Below are positions 18,938 to 28,344 of a DNA stretch of 64,000 nucleotides, one piece after another. Source of the DNA: Streptomyces rubiginosohelvolus (GTDB lineage: Bacteria > Actinomycetota > Actinomycetes > Streptomycetales > Streptomycetaceae); the NCBI RefSeq assembly GCF_014649875.1, contig NZ_BMTW01000004.1, positions 124,001 to 188,000 on the forward strand, read 5' to 3'. The notes beneath the pieces were generated by a model. That model was not told the origin of the DNA. It did not search any database and was given only the letters and a program-made list of their open reading frames with translations. The number at the start of each line of letters is the position of its first letter. Positions within the stretch are counted from its first letter, which is position 1. Position numbers and translations under genes: made by a program.

Positions 18938-19035
18938 CCTCCAGCGCACTCTCACCACACCACACACCACACACCGCCCCGCGCACCTCGCGCCACCCAC
19001 ACGCTGCCCCGCACCCCGACCAGGGAGTTGTCTTC

Positions 19036-20550
19036 ATGCCCCTCGCCCCCACCGACAGCGAAGTCTGGTTCCTGACCGGCAGCCAGGCGCTCTACGGCGA
19101 GGACACCCTCGCCCAAGTGGCCGCCCAGTCACGGCAGATATGCGAGACGATCGCCGCCGATGCCGCGGCCGGTCCTGCCGTCCGCATCGTGTGGAAGCCC
19201 GTGCTGACCGAGGCGGACGCGATCCGCCGGATGTGCCTGGACGCCGAGGCGGACGACCGCTGCATCGGCCTCATCGCCTGGATGCACACCTTCTCCCCCG
19301 CCAAGATGTGGATCACCGGCCTCGCCTCCCTGCGGAAGCCCCTCCTTCATCTGCACACCCAGGCGAACCGCCGCCTCCCCTGGTCCACGATCGACATGGA
19401 CTTCATGAACCTGAACCAAGCGGCGCACGGGGACCGCGAGTTCGGCCACATCCAGTCCCGTATCGGCGTCGCCCGCAAGACCGTGACCGGGCACGTCTCC
19501 TCGCCCGACGTGTCCCACCGCATCGCGGCCTGGACACGGGCCGCCGTCGGACGCGCCGAGTTCGCCCGGCTGCGCCTCGCCCGCTTCGGGGACAACATGC
19601 GGGATGTCGCGGTCACCGAAGGCGACAAGGTCGAGGCCCAGTTCAGGCTCGGCACGTCCGTCAACACCTACGGGGTAAACGAGTTGGTGGCGGCCGTGGA
19701 CGCCGTGGACGACAGTGCCGTCGCAGCGCTCACCGAGGAGTACGCGGACCGGTACACGCTGACTCCGGAGCTGCTCCCCGGCAAGGAGCGTCACGCGTCC
19801 CTGCGGTACGCGGCCCGGATCGAGGCCGGACTGCGCGGCTTCCTCACCGGCGGCGGCTTCAACGCGTTCACCACCAACTTCGAAGACCTGGGCGGCCTGC
19901 GGCAGTTGCCCGGCCTCGCGGTCCAGCGGCTGATGGCCGACGGCTACGGCTTCGGGGGCGAGGGCGACTGGAAGACCTCGGCGCTCCTGCGGGCCACGAA
20001 GGCCATGGCGTACGGGCTGCCGGGCGGCACCTCGTTCATGGAGGACTACACCTACGACCTCGCGCCGGACAGCGGGCTCGTCCTCGGGGCGCACATGCTG
20101 GAGGTGTGCCCGTCCCTCGCCGCCACCACGCCCTCCTGCGAGATCCACCCGCTGAGCATCGGTGGGCGTGAGGACCCGGTCCGCCTGGTGTTCGACGCGG
20201 CCCCCGCCCCCGGAGTCGTCGTGGGGCTTGCCGACATGGGCTCCCGCTTCCGGCTGGTCGCCAACCGGATCGATGTCGTCGGGCCGCCCGAACCGCTGCC
20301 CCGGCTGCCCGTGGCCCGCGCGGTGTGGCGCCCGGAACCCGACCTGCGCACCTCCACGGAGGCGTGGCTGACCGCCGGGGCTCCGCATCACACGGTGCTC
20401 ACCACGGCCCTGGGCCGCGAGGAGTTCGAGGATCTGGCCGACATGCTGGCCGTGGAACTCGCGTTCATCGACGCGGACACCACCGTACGCCGGTTCGCCC
20501 AGGAACTGCGCTGGAACCAGGCCTACCACCGACTGGCCGACGCCCTGTGA
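19036..20550 (+). CDS. araA: L-arabinose isomerase
   Basis: This 504-residue enzyme converts L-arabinose to L-ribulose, usually Mn2+-dependent. Length and sequence match the family: [17 protein letters not shown] at the N-terminus, [48 protein letters not shown] and the metal-site regions [12 protein letters not shown] and [16 protein letters not shown] lies 9 bases before the ATG at 19036. An uninterrupted frame reaches back through araB in a different frame, but that part is a shadow. It is the middle gene of the arabinose operon. Confidence 0.96.
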   Translation: MPLAPTDSEVWFLTGSQALYGEDTLAQVAAQSRQICETIAADAAAGPAVRIVWKPVLTEADAIRRMCLDAEADDRCIGLIAWMHTFSPAKMWITGLASLRKPLLHLHTQANRRLPWSTIDMDFMNLNQAAHGDREFGHIQSRIGVARKTVTGHVSSPDVSHRIAAWTRAAVGRAEFARLRLARFGDNMRDVAVTEGDKVEAQFRLGTSVNTYGVNELVAAVDAVDDSAVAALTEEYADRYTLTPELLPGKERHASLRYAARIEAGLRGFLTGGGFNAFTTNFEDLGGLRQLPGLAVQRLMADGYGFGGEGDWKTSALLRATKAMAYGLPGGTSFMEDYTYDLAPDSGLVLGAHMLEVCPSLAATTPSCEIHPLSIGGREDPVRLVFDAAPAPGVVVGLADMGSRFRLVANRIDVVGPPEPLPRLPVARAVWRPEPDLRTSTEAWLTAGAPHHTVLTTALGREEFEDLADMLAVELAFIDADTTVRRFAQELRWNQAYHRLADAL

Positions 20551-20600
20551 GCGGCACCGTCCGAGCGACCGTTCCCCCACCCCGGCCAGGAGGCACCGCC

Positions 20601-21314
20601 ATGTCCCGCTCCGCTTTCGCGTCGCTGCGCGGCGAGGTCCTGGCCGCCAATCTGCGCATCCCCCAGGCGGGTCTGGCCACCCTGACCTGGGGCAACGTGA
20701 GCGGGGTCGACCGGGAGGCCGGCGTGTTCGTCATCAAGCCGTCGGGGGTGCCGTACGACCGGCTGAGCGAGGAAAATCTCGTCGTCGTCGCCCTGGACGA
20801 CGGCCGGGTGGTCGAGGGGGATCTGCGCCCCTCGACGGACACCGAGACCCACCGGAGCCTGTACCGGGCCTTCCCGTCGATCGGCGGGGTCACGCACACC
20901 CACTCCCCGCACGCCGTGGCCTTCGCCCAGGCCCGCCGCCCGATCCCGGTGCTCGGCACGACGCACGCGGACACCTTCGACGGCCCGGTGCCGGTCACCG
21001 AACCGCTCAGCGCCGAACAGTGCGCGGACGACTACGAGTTCAACACCGGGCAGGTCATCGTGGAGCTGCTCGAAGGCGACGACGAACGGGCCCGGACGGT
21101 GCCCGCCGCCCTCGTCGCACACCACGGGCCCTTCACCTGGGGCGCGGACGCCGACGCCTCGCTGGAGCACGCGGTGATCTGCGAGGCGGTCGCGGAAATG
21201 GCGCTGCACACCCTCTCCCTGGGGGCAGCGCAGCCGCCTCAGCATCTGCTGGACCGCCACTTCACCCGTAAACACGGCGCGGGAGCCTATTACGGCAACC
21301 CCGGGGCCGTATGA
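20601..21314 (+). CDS. araD: L-ribulose-5-phosphate 4-epimerase
   Basis: This zinc-dependent class II aldolase-family enzyme of 237 residues turns L-ribulose-5-phosphate into D-xylulose-5-phosphate, feeding the pentose phosphate pathway. Motifs: LTWGNVSGVD, FVIKPSGVPYDRL, the zinc ligands in THTHSPHAVAFAQA and a later His in VAHHGPFTWG. AGGAGG precedes the ATG at 20601. Last gene of araBAD; 244 bases separate it from the next locus, with no clear terminator seen. Confidence 0.95.
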   Translation: MSRSAFASLRGEVLAANLRIPQAGLATLTWGNVSGVDREAGVFVIKPSGVPYDRLSEENLVVVALDDGRVVEGDLRPSTDTETHRSLYRAFPSIGGVTHTHSPHAVAFAQARRPIPVLGTTHADTFDGPVPVTEPLSAEQCADDYEFNTGQVIVELLEGDDERARTVPAALVAHHGPFTWGADADASLEHAVICEAVAEMALHTLSLGAAQPPQHLLDRHFTRKHGAGAYYGNPGAV

Positions 21315-21558
21315 CCCGGTGGGCGCGGGATTTCGGGCGCAGTGCCGGGATCTGGGTCGTAGCTCCGGGACTTCGGGCTGTACGTGATCCGGCGGAGGCT
21401 GGGGTGAACGGCGCGCCGCGGGGGGCGTGAGGGTGTCGGAGCAGTGCCCCGTTCGCCTTCCCTCGCGCCCTGCCGAGGGGTCGGGTGGCGCGGCGACGAT
21501 GATCCGGACCTGATCGGCACGACACCCCTCGTGGTGTCAGCGGTGGAAGGAATCCACG

Positions 21559-22311
21559 TTGCTGCTGCTCATCTCCCCGGACGGCGTCGAGGAAGCCCTC
21601 GCGTGCGCGAAGGCGGCGGACCATCTCGACATCGTCGATGTGAAGAAGCCCGACGAGGGCTCGCTCGGCGCGAACTTCCCCTGGGTCATCCGGGAGATCC
21701 GCGGGGCGGTCCCGTCGGACAAGCCGGTGTCGGCGACGGTCGGGGATGTCCCGTACAAGCCCGGCACAGTGGCGCAGGCGGCGCTCGGCGCGGCGGTCTC
21801 CGGAGCCACCTACATCAAGGTCGGTCTCTACGGGTGCACGACGCCCGACCAGGCCATCGAGGTGATGCGCGGAGTGGTCCGGGCCGTCAAGGACTTCCGG
21901 CCGGACGCGTTCGTGGTCGCCTCGGGCTATGCCGACGCCCACCGGATCGGCTGTGTGAGCCCGCTCGCGCTGCCCGACATCGCCCGCCGCTCCGGCTCCG
22001 ACGCGGCGATGCTCGACACCGCGATCAAGGACGGGACCCGGCTGTTCGACCATGTGCCGCCGGAGGCCTGCGGGGAGTTCGTCCGGCTGGCCCACGACGC
22101 CGGGCTGCTCGCCGCGCTCGCCGGCAGCGTGAAGCAGGAGGATCTTGCCCTGCTGACCCGGATCGGGACGGACATCGTCGGCGTACGCGGGGCGGTCTGC
22201 GAAGGGGGCGACCGCAACGCGGGGCGGATCCAGCCGCGGTTGGTGGCCGAGTTCCGGGCGGAGATGGACAGGCACGCCCGGGAACACGCGGCGACCCCGG
22301 CCGCGAGCTGA
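21559..22311 (+). CDS. mfnB: MfnB-like (5-formylfuran-3-yl)methyl phosphate synthase
   Basis: This 250-residue TIM-barrel protein strongly resembles archaeal MfnB, which condenses two glyceraldehyde-3-phosphate molecules into 4-(hydroxymethyl)-2-furaldehyde phosphate, the furan of methanofuran. The key residues are at matching places: Asp27 and Lys29 ([19 protein letters not shown]), Lys87 (YIKVGLYG), and Asp153 and Lys157 (MLDTAIKDG); [10 protein letters not shown] and GGDRN near the end are also family marks. The TTG start at 21559 has GGAAGG 8 bases upstream. It opens a tight cluster with an aldehyde dehydrogenase, an aryl-alcohol-type dehydrogenase and a methyltransferase. Streptomyces do not make methanofuran, so the product is probably a furan metabolite. 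Residue equivalences are from memory of the archaeal enzyme. Confidence 0.88.
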   Translation: MLLLISPDGVEEALACAKAADHLDIVDVKKPDEGSLGANFPWVIREIRGAVPSDKPVSATVGDVPYKPGTVAQAALGAAVSGATYIKVGLYGCTTPDQAIEVMRGVVRAVKDFRPDAFVVASGYADAHRIGCVSPLALPDIARRSGSDAAMLDTAIKDGTRLFDHVPPEACGEFVRLAHDAGLLAALAGSVKQEDLALLTRIGTDIVGVRGAVCEGGDRNAGRIQPRLVAEFRAEMDRHAREHAATPAAS

Positions 22312-22319
22312 CCGCCGGC

Positions 22320-23729
22320 GTGGCGCCGTACCAGCCCGGTCCCGCCCAGGCGGCCGCCGGTGAGCGCTTCGCCGTGCTCGACCCGGCGACGGGCGAGGCC
22401 TTCGACGAGGCTCCCGACCAGCGGGCCCAGGAGCTGGACGCGGCGGTCCGCCAAGCCCACGAGGCCTGGCGGAGTTGGCGGTCCGACCCCGCCGCCCGTG
22501 CCGCCGCCCTGCTCGCGTCGGCCGACGCCGTGGAGGCGGCCGGGCCTGAGCTCGCGCCCCTGCTCACCCGCGAGCAGGGCAAACCCCTGACCGAGTCGTA
22601 CGCGGAGATCGCCCGCACGGCGGCCCGGCTGCGGTGGTTCGCCGCGGCGGCCCCCGAGCCCCGAACCATTGCGGACGACCGAGCCGTGCACAGCGAGATC
22701 CGCTGGCGGTCGCTCGGGCCCGTCGCCGCCATCGTCCCGTGGAACTTCCCGCTCCAGCTCGCCTCGGCGAAGTTCGCGCCCGCGCTCGCCGCGGGCAACA
22801 CGGTGGTGCTCAAGCCCTCCCCCTTCACGCCGTTGACCACCCGGCTGCTGGGGTCCGTCCTGTCCGCCGCCCTGCCCGAGGGCGTACTGACGGTGCTCAC
22901 CGGCCGCGACCCCCTCGGCGCGCTCCTCGCCTCGCACCCGGGGATCCGCCATGTGACGTTCACGGGTTCGGTGCCCACCGGGCGGGCCGTCGCGGCGGGC
23001 GCGGCGTCCGGCCTGGCCCGGGTCACCCTGGAGCTGGGGGGCAACGACGCCGCGATCCTGCTGGACGACGTGGACGTGGAGCGGATTGCGGACCGGCTGT
23101 TCTGGGCGGCGTTCCGCAACTGCGGCCAGGTCTGCATGGCGGTCAAACGCGTCTACGCCCCCGTCCGGCTCCACGACCGGGTGGTGGAGGCCCTGGCGGC
23201 ACGGGCGAAGGCGGTGGTCGTCGGGGCGGGCCTCGACGAGGGTACGGAGCTGGGGCCGCTCAACAACGCCGCCCAGCTGGCCCGGGTGGAGCGGTACACG
23301 GCGAGGGCCCTCGCGGACGGGGCCAGGGCCGCCGCCGGGGGCCACCGGCTGGACCGGCCGGGCTGGTTCCACGCCCCGACGGTCCTGACCGATGTCCCGC
23401 CCGACAGCCCGGTGGTGACGGAGGAGCAGTTCGGTCCGGTCCTGCCGGTGCTGCCGTACGGGAGCGTCGACGAGGCCGTCGACGCGGCGAACGCCACCCG
23501 CTTCGGGCTGGGCGGCTCGGTGTGGGGAACGGACCTGGACCGGGCCGAGGCGGTGGCCGGCCGGCTGGAGTGCGGGACTGCGTGGATCAACCACCACGCC
23601 GAACTCTCCCTCGCCCAGCCCTTCGCCGGGGTCAAGGAGAGCGGCGTCGGCGTCGCGGGCGGGCCGTGGGGGCTGTACGGCAACCTCAGCCCCTTTGTCG
23701 TACACCGCCCTCTGGAGGACCGGCCATGA
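22320..23729 (+). CDS. Aldehyde dehydrogenase (aromatic/furan aldehyde candidate)
   Basis: This NAD(P)-dependent aldehyde dehydrogenase of 469 residues has IVPWNFPLQLASAKFAPALAAG for the cofactor pocket, FTGSVPTGR, the general base in LELGGNDAAI and the nucleophile in NCGQVCMAVKR. It follows the MfnB-like gene by 8 bases and overlaps the alcohol dehydrogenase gene by 4 (ATGA), so the three are translationally coupled. I chose the GTG at 22320; its Shine-Dalgarno is weak, which fits re-initiation after the upstream stop. In this setting it could oxidise the furaldehyde made by the MfnB-like enzyme to a furoic acid; that is inference. Confidence 0.88.
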   Translation: MAPYQPGPAQAAAGERFAVLDPATGEAFDEAPDQRAQELDAAVRQAHEAWRSWRSDPAARAAALLASADAVEAAGPELAPLLTREQGKPLTESYAEIARTAARLRWFAAAAPEPRTIADDRAVHSEIRWRSLGPVAAIVPWNFPLQLASAKFAPALAAGNTVVLKPSPFTPLTTRLLGSVLSAALPEGVLTVLTGRDPLGALLASHPGIRHVTFTGSVPTGRAVAAGAASGLARVTLELGGNDAAILLDDVDVERIADRLFWAAFRNCGQVCMAVKRVYAPVRLHDRVVEALAARAKAVVVGAGLDEGTELGPLNNAAQLARVERYTARALADGARAAAGGHRLDRPGWFHAPTVLTDVPPDSPVVTEEQFGPVLPVLPYGSVDEAVDAANATRFGLGGSVWGTDLDRAEAVAGRLECGTAWINHHAELSLAQPFAGVKESGVGVAGGPWGLYGNLSPFVVHRPLEDRP

Positions 23730-24814
23730 ATTTCGACGCCGCGGTGCTGCGTTCGTACGAGGACCCGTTCGCCGTCGAGGAGGTGATCCTGAACGCGGGG
23801 CCGGGCGACGGCGAGGTGCTGGTCCGCATCGCGGGGTGCGGTATGTGCCGGACCGATCTCGCCGTCCGGCGCTCGGCGGGCCGCTCCCCGCTGCCCGCGG
23901 TGCTCGGCCACGAGGGGGCCGGGGTGGTGGTCGAGACGGGCGGGGCGGACACCGGGCTGAGCCCCGGCGACCACGTCGTGCTGAGCTTCGACTCCTGCGG
24001 CCACTGCCGGAGTTGTCTGGGTGCGGCCCCCGCCTACTGCGACGCGTTCGCCGCGCTCAACCTCTTCGGGGGACGCGCCGAGAACGCGGCGCGGTTCACC
24101 GACGCGGCCGGGGGCACGCTGGCACCGCGGTGGTTCGGCCAGTCCTCGTTCGCCGCGTACGCCATGGTCCCGGCCCGCAACGCCGTACGGGTCGACCCCG
24201 CGCTCCCGCTCGAACTGCTCGGCCCGCTCGGCTGCGGCTTCCTCACCGGCGCCGGGGCGGTGCTCAACTCCTTCGGCGCGGGCCCCGGCGACACCGTCGC
24301 GGTCTTCGGCGCCGGGGCGGTGGGGCTGGCGGCGGTCATGGCGGCCACCGCCGCCGGGGCCGTCGTCGTGGCGGTCGACCGGCGCCCCGAACGGCTGGCC
24401 CTCGCCGAGAAGTTCAACGCGACCGGGCTGCACGCCGCATCGGGCGATCTGCCGGACCGTATCCGGCGGCTGACCGACGGCGGCGCGCGGTACGCCCTCG
24501 ACACCACGGGCTCCGCCCCGCTGATCAACGACGCACTCCGGTCGCTGCGCCCGAGAGGCCACCTCGGCCTGGTGGCCCGGCTGCACACCGAACTCCCGGT
24601 GGAGCCGGGGACCTTGGACCGGGGCCGGAGGCTCTCCCACATCTGCGAGGGGGACGCGGTCCCGGCCCTGATGATCCCCCGGCTGACGAGGCTGTGGCAG
24701 GCCGGACGGTTCCCCTTCGACCAGCTGATCCGTACGTACCCGCTCACCGACATCAACGAAGCCGAGGCGGACTGCGAGGCGGGCCGGGTGGTGAAGCCGG
24801 TGCTGATCCCGTAA
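23726..24814 (+). CDS. Zinc-dependent alcohol dehydrogenase, benzyl/aryl-alcohol type
   Basis: This 362-residue medium-chain dehydrogenase has the catalytic zinc ligands in GCGMCRTDL and GHEGAGVV, the structural-zinc cysteines in SCGHCRSC followed by YCDAFAALNLFGG, and a Rossmann site VFGAGAVGLAAVMAA. The SFDSCGHCRSC...YCDAFAALNLFGG region closely resembles benzyl-alcohol dehydrogenases (XylB type), so the natural substrate may be an aromatic or furfuryl alcohol. It overlaps the aldehyde dehydrogenase gene by 4 bases, with TGGAGGA upstream of its ATG. This pairing resembles toluene-type alcohol-aldehyde-acid oxidation. Confidence 0.9.
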   Translation: MNFDAAVLRSYEDPFAVEEVILNAGPGDGEVLVRIAGCGMCRTDLAVRRSAGRSPLPAVLGHEGAGVVVETGGADTGLSPGDHVVLSFDSCGHCRSCLGAAPAYCDAFAALNLFGGRAENAARFTDAAGGTLAPRWFGQSSFAAYAMVPARNAVRVDPALPLELLGPLGCGFLTGAGAVLNSFGAGPGDTVAVFGAGAVGLAAVMAATAAGAVVVAVDRRPERLALAEKFNATGLHAASGDLPDRIRRLTDGGARYALDTTGSAPLINDALRSLRPRGHLGLVARLHTELPVEPGTLDRGRRLSHICEGDAVPALMIPRLTRLWQAGRFPFDQLIRTYPLTDINEAEADCEAGRVVKPVLIP

Positions 24815-24850
24815 GCCGCACGCATTCCGCGCACCACGCGTTTCCCCGCC

Positions 24851-24879
24851 TTCGATGCCTATCACTTCGATGCCTATCA
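24851..24879. repeat. Short tandem direct repeat
   Basis: TTCGATGCCTATCA occurs at 24851-24864 and again at 24866-24879, immediately before the ribosome binding site of the methyltransferase gene. It may be a duplication scar or a repeated regulatory site. Confidence 0.6.
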
Positions 24880-24890
24880 AAGGAGTACAC

Positions 24891-25829
24891 ATGGTCGACA
24901 CGGCACATCGGAACACCGACGGCACCGGTGTGGAGGGCGTGGCAGGAGGGGTCGGGGTGACCGCTCTCCTGGTCGCGGCGGCGCGGGCGCTGGAGACCCA
25001 CCGCCCCGACAGCCTGGCCAGGGACGTCTACGCGGAGCACTTCGTACGCGCGGCTCCCGCGTCCGCCGACTGGCCGGTCCACCCCCGGGAGGTCCCGGAC
25101 GGGGAGGCGAACCCGCTGTGGGGCCGGTTCGCCCGGTACTTCGGGTTGCGGACACGTGTCCTCGACGACTTCCTCCTCCGGTCGGTGCGCGCCGGGGGCG
25201 CCCGCCAAGTGGTCCTGGTCGGGGCGGGGCTGGACGCGCGGGCGTTCCGGCTCGACTGGCCTCCCGGCTGCGTGGTCTTCGAGATCGACCGGGAGGAGGT
25301 GCTGGCCTTCAAGCACCGGGTACTCGGCGGTCTTCCGGCCACCCCGAAGGCGGCGCGCGTCCCGGTTCCGATGGATCTCCGCGCCGACTGGGCCGACGCG
25401 CTGCCCGGCGTCGGCTTCGACCCGGCCGCGCCGAGCGTCTGGCTGGTCGAGGGGCTGCTGTTCTACCTGCCGCCGGCCGCCGAGACCTACCTCATCGACA
25501 CGGTGGCGGGGCTGAGCGCCGGCGGGAGCGCGCTGGCCTTCGAGGTGAAGCTGGAAAAGGACCTGCTGGCGTACCGCGACAGCCCGCTGTACACGGCCAC
25601 GAGGGACCAGATCGGCATCGACCTGCTTGACCTGTTCGACCTGGCTCCCCGCCCCGACTCCGCGGGCCGTCTGACGGACCGCGGCTGGTCCACCTCGGTC
25701 CACACCCCCTTCGACTTCACCCGCCTGCACGGACGCGGTCCCCTGCCCGAGCCGAACGACGCGCTGGCGGGCAACCGGTGGGTGTTCGCGGACAAGCCGG
25801 GCTCCGCCGGTGCCGGAATCAAGCGGTGA
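24891..25829 (+). CDS. SAM-dependent methyltransferase, LCMT/PPM1-like (TIGR00027 type)
   Basis: This 312-residue class I methyltransferase is of the leucine-carboxyl-methyltransferase-like group common in actinobacteria. Visible features are the SAM loop VVLVGAGLDARAFRL, the acidic end of strand 2 (CVVFEIDREEVLAFK) and the motif SVWLVEGLLFYLPPAA. I chose the ATG at 24891 (AAAGGAG 5 bases before). It lies 76 bases after the alcohol dehydrogenase and probably belongs to the same cluster. Family members methylate carboxyl or hydroxyl groups, so methyl-ester formation on a furan carboxylate is conceivable but unproven. Confidence 0.83.
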   Translation: MVDTAHRNTDGTGVEGVAGGVGVTALLVAAARALETHRPDSLARDVYAEHFVRAAPASADWPVHPREVPDGEANPLWGRFARYFGLRTRVLDDFLLRSVRAGGARQVVLVGAGLDARAFRLDWPPGCVVFEIDREEVLAFKHRVLGGLPATPKAARVPVPMDLRADWADALPGVGFDPAAPSVWLVEGLLFYLPPAAETYLIDTVAGLSAGGSALAFEVKLEKDLLAYRDSPLYTATRDQIGIDLLDLFDLAPRPDSAGRLTDRGWSTSVHTPFDFTRLHGRGPLPEPNDALAGNRWVFADKPGSAGAGIKR

Positions 25830-25978
25830 GACCCGCTTAACAAGACCTGGGCAGTCGAGCGGAGTTGCCCAGCGTTCTTCCTCGGTCCTGCCCGAACTTG
25901 GTCCATGCCGGGGGACTATCCCTCTGCCACACAGTCCTGCAATCATCTTGTCCCGCTCACATACCTCTGGGGGGTTGT

Positions 25979-27577
25979 ATGTCGTCGGTGCAGAACAACG
26001 ATCAACGACTTCTGGACCGGATCCTGGACGATCAACATCTGAGGCTGGCGCCGCAGAAGGGGCGAGACGATTTCTTCACGTTCTTCGCCGCCGACAAGGC
26101 GTTGCAGGACTGGGATCTCGACAACGATGAGATTCTCGACGGTATCGTCGATGGTGCGCACGACTGCGGAATCGACGGAATCTGGTCTTTCGTCGATGGC
26201 CGTTACATCACTGCAGATGCGCGCCAGTACCTTCCGTCACGTGCTGGCAAGATCGAACTGGTCCTGCTCCAGGCAAAGACGTCGCCCGGCTACCAGGAGT
26301 CGGTCTTCGAGAAGCTTCACTTTCATCTCCCCACACTCCTCGACATGAGCCGGAACGAGGACGAACTGACCTCTCACACGAATGCCAAGCTTCTGGAGCG
26401 TACACGTCGGTTCCTCCATGTCCTCGAAGACCTCGCGTCTTCATTCCCACAGGTCCGGGTCAAAGTGATCTATGCGAGCAAAGCCGCCGAGGGGCCCCAC
26501 CCAAACGTCAAGGCCAAAGGAGACCGACTCCGCCGCGAACTCGCGAAAATCACGTCCGATACCGAAGCGACAATCGAGTATCTCAGCGCAGCCGATCTAC
26601 GGGAGCGGACAGCTCGGGGCGCCAGAGCTGTCGCGCAACTCGTGTTCTCCGAAACTCCAATGAGCACATCACTCGGCGAAGGCTACGTATGCCTGGCCAG
26701 ACTGGACGAGTACTACAAATTCATCACCTCCGAAAATGAGGCACTCCGCCTGGAACTATTCGAATCCAATGTCCGTGATTACGCCGGCTCCACCACGGTC
26801 AACAATGCGATCAGCGAGACCCTGAAATCGGGAACCGGCGAGGATTTCTGGTGGTTCAACAACGGCGTTACAGTTGTCGCCGACGCCGCGCAGATAGCCG
26901 GAAAGAAAATCGTCATCAAGGATCCACAAATCGTCAACGGACTCCAAACCAGTCACGAGGTCTACAGTTACTTTCAATCCGGCGGACAACATCGCGACAG
27001 GTCACTCCTGGTCAAGATTGTCGTCGCACCCGAGTCCGGTACCGCACGTGACAGGATCATCCGTGCCACCAATAGCCAGACCCAACTTCCCGCTGGCGCC
27101 CTCAGGGCAACCGAATCCATTCAGAAGGACATCGAGGAGAGCCTCACGCACGGGGGCGGCTATTACTACGAGCGGCGGGCGAGTTACTACCGCAACCTCG
27201 GGTTCCAGCTGGAGCAAGTAGTCTCCATGAGTCGCTTGGCCCGCGAATTCACGTCCTTTGCGCTTCGCGAACCGCACAACGCGCTCAGGTACTCCGAAGC
27301 CCTACTGCTGGACGACAAGCGATACCAGCAGATCTTCTCGTCTCGCGTTGACCTTGATCTCTACAGGAAAGTCCGGATGGTCGGCGTAGGGCGAAGCAAG
27401 ATCGCGCAAGTCGTGGCAGGGCCAGGGGTCGCGGGCATGGCGGGCCAGGATGCGCCGCTTGGCCTCGATCTCACGCAAGATACGGGCCGGGTCGTGGAGA
27501 GCCACGTGCCGGGCAATCGTGGGGTGGAAGCCAGGGAGGTCAACCTGGCAGAAGTCGACGGTGTGTCCGTGGGCTGA
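25979..27577 (+). CDS. AIPR-family abortive-infection protein, 3' end replaced
   Basis: Residues 1 to about 460 match the AIPR (abortive infection phage resistance) family: LFESNVRDYAGSTTVNNAI, FWWFNNGVTVVADAA, PQIVNGLQTSHEVY and RIIRATNSQTQL are its core. After about 27366 (residue 463, following SRVDLDLYR) the similarity stops; the last 70 or so residues are antisense to a DUF6221 gene and do not look native. The gene has lower GC and less biased codons than its neighbours, a sign of transfer. The ATG at 25979 has a G-run upstream. AIPR proteins are linked to phage defence, sometimes with restriction-modification genes. The disrupted C-terminus makes activity doubtful. Confidence 0.75.
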   Translation: MSSVQNNDQRLLDRILDDQHLRLAPQKGRDDFFTFFAADKALQDWDLDNDEILDGIVDGAHDCGIDGIWSFVDGRYITADARQYLPSRAGKIELVLLQAKTSPGYQESVFEKLHFHLPTLLDMSRNEDELTSHTNAKLLERTRRFLHVLEDLASSFPQVRVKVIYASKAAEGPHPNVKAKGDRLRRELAKITSDTEATIEYLSAADLRERTARGARAVAQLVFSETPMSTSLGEGYVCLARLDEYYKFITSENEALRLELFESNVRDYAGSTTVNNAISETLKSGTGEDFWWFNNGVTVVADAAQIAGKKIVIKDPQIVNGLQTSHEVYSYFQSGGQHRDRSLLVKIVVAPESGTARDRIIRATNSQTQLPAGALRATESIQKDIEESLTHGGGYYYERRASYYRNLGFQLEQVVSMSRLAREFTSFALREPHNALRYSEALLLDDKRYQQIFSSRVDLDLYRKVRMVGVGRSKIAQVVAGPGVAGMAGQDAPLGLDLTQDTGRVVESHVPGNRGVEAREVNLAEVDGVSVG

Positions 27578-27670
27578 CCACTCACCACATCCGTCACCGT
27601 CGCAGCGTCGGGCCAAGTCGGCCTCCTCGTCCAGTCGCGCCTCAAGGAACTTCACCAGCTCTTCAGTCAT
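27302..27670 (-). CDS. DUF6221 family protein, C-terminus replaced
   Basis: The ATG at 27670 begins MTEELVKFLEARLDEEADLA, followed by RHVALHDPARILREIEAKRRIL and the closing PYADHPDF, all marks of the Streptomyces DUF6221 family (function unknown, often near integrated elements). After that Phe the frame continues 22 codons into antisense AIPR sequence, so the normal short tail (typically REEWRP-like) is missing. It is tail-to-tail and overlapping with the truncated AIPR gene; the shared breakpoint is about 27366. Confidence 0.65.
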   Translation of the reverse strand: MTEELVKFLEARLDEEADLARRCDGDGCGEWSAHGHTVDFCQVDLPGFHPTIARHVALHDPARILREIEAKRRILARHARDPWPCHDLRDLASPYADHPDFPVEIKVNARREDLLVSLVVQQ

Positions 27671-27761
27671 AGGGGCATTCTCGCGTTGCACTGGGCACCG
27701 TGAAACGATCTCGCCTTGGCGAGTGTGATCACGGCGTCGGAGCCTTCTTGGGCAGCCCCTC

Positions 27762-28248
27762 TTCACCGGGCTCAGCTCACGGCAGTTCGGCAAGTTGGCG
27801 ACGGCGCTGCGACGCGCAGGTGCGGAAGCGGTCCGCAAGGGCCGGCCGTGGAGCCTTGCACTGGAGGACCGGGCCCTGCTGGTCACGGCCTACTGGCGCA
27901 CGAACCTCACGATGCGGCAGCTCGCGCCGCAAGCGGTTCGCGAAGGACACCGTGCTCATCGTGAACGGCACCCTGGTGCCCACCAGGGATCACACCATCA
28001 CCGAGCGGTCGAAGAACTACCGGTACTCCACCAACCGCCAGGTTGTCATCGACGCCGACACCGGCCTGGTCGTCGTGGTCGGCCGACCGCTCGCCGGGAA
28101 CCGCAACGACTGCAAGGCGTGGGAGGAGTCCGGCGCCAAGGCGGCCGTCGGCAACACACTGACGATGGCCGACGGTGGCTACCCGGGCACCGGAGTCCTC
28201 ATCCCCCACCGCCGCGAGCGCGGGCAGGGCGAACTCCCGGACTGGAAA
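27762..28248 (+). pseudogene. IS5-family transposase remnant
   Basis: Pieces of one transposase lie in different frames. The N-terminal helix-turn-helix part reads GRPWSLALEDRALLVTAYWR then TNLTMRQLAP; it jumps at about 27928 straight to RKRFAKDTVLIVNGTLVPT in another frame, losing about 70 bases, and continues to ELPDWK at 28248 where similarity ends abruptly. The start codon, the terminal inverted repeats and the last 50 or so residues (including the HVFARMK region) are not found. It is a dead insertion sequence flanked by the DUF6221 and GNAT genes. Confidence 0.8.
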
Positions 28249-28344
28249 TACGGGACTGCCCTCAGGGCCTGTCCGGGCGATCAAGCCGGGCTCAGTCCTC
28301 GGGAATCCGCACCGACAAGGCGCTGCGGAGCTTCCTCTGCCGGA

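Noticed and set aside
17743..19035. Long open frame of 431 codons joined in frame to the front of araA
   Set aside because: It lies over araB in another frame, is Arg/Gly-rich like typical high-GC shadow translations, and araA has its own Shine-Dalgarno and family-typical start at 19036.
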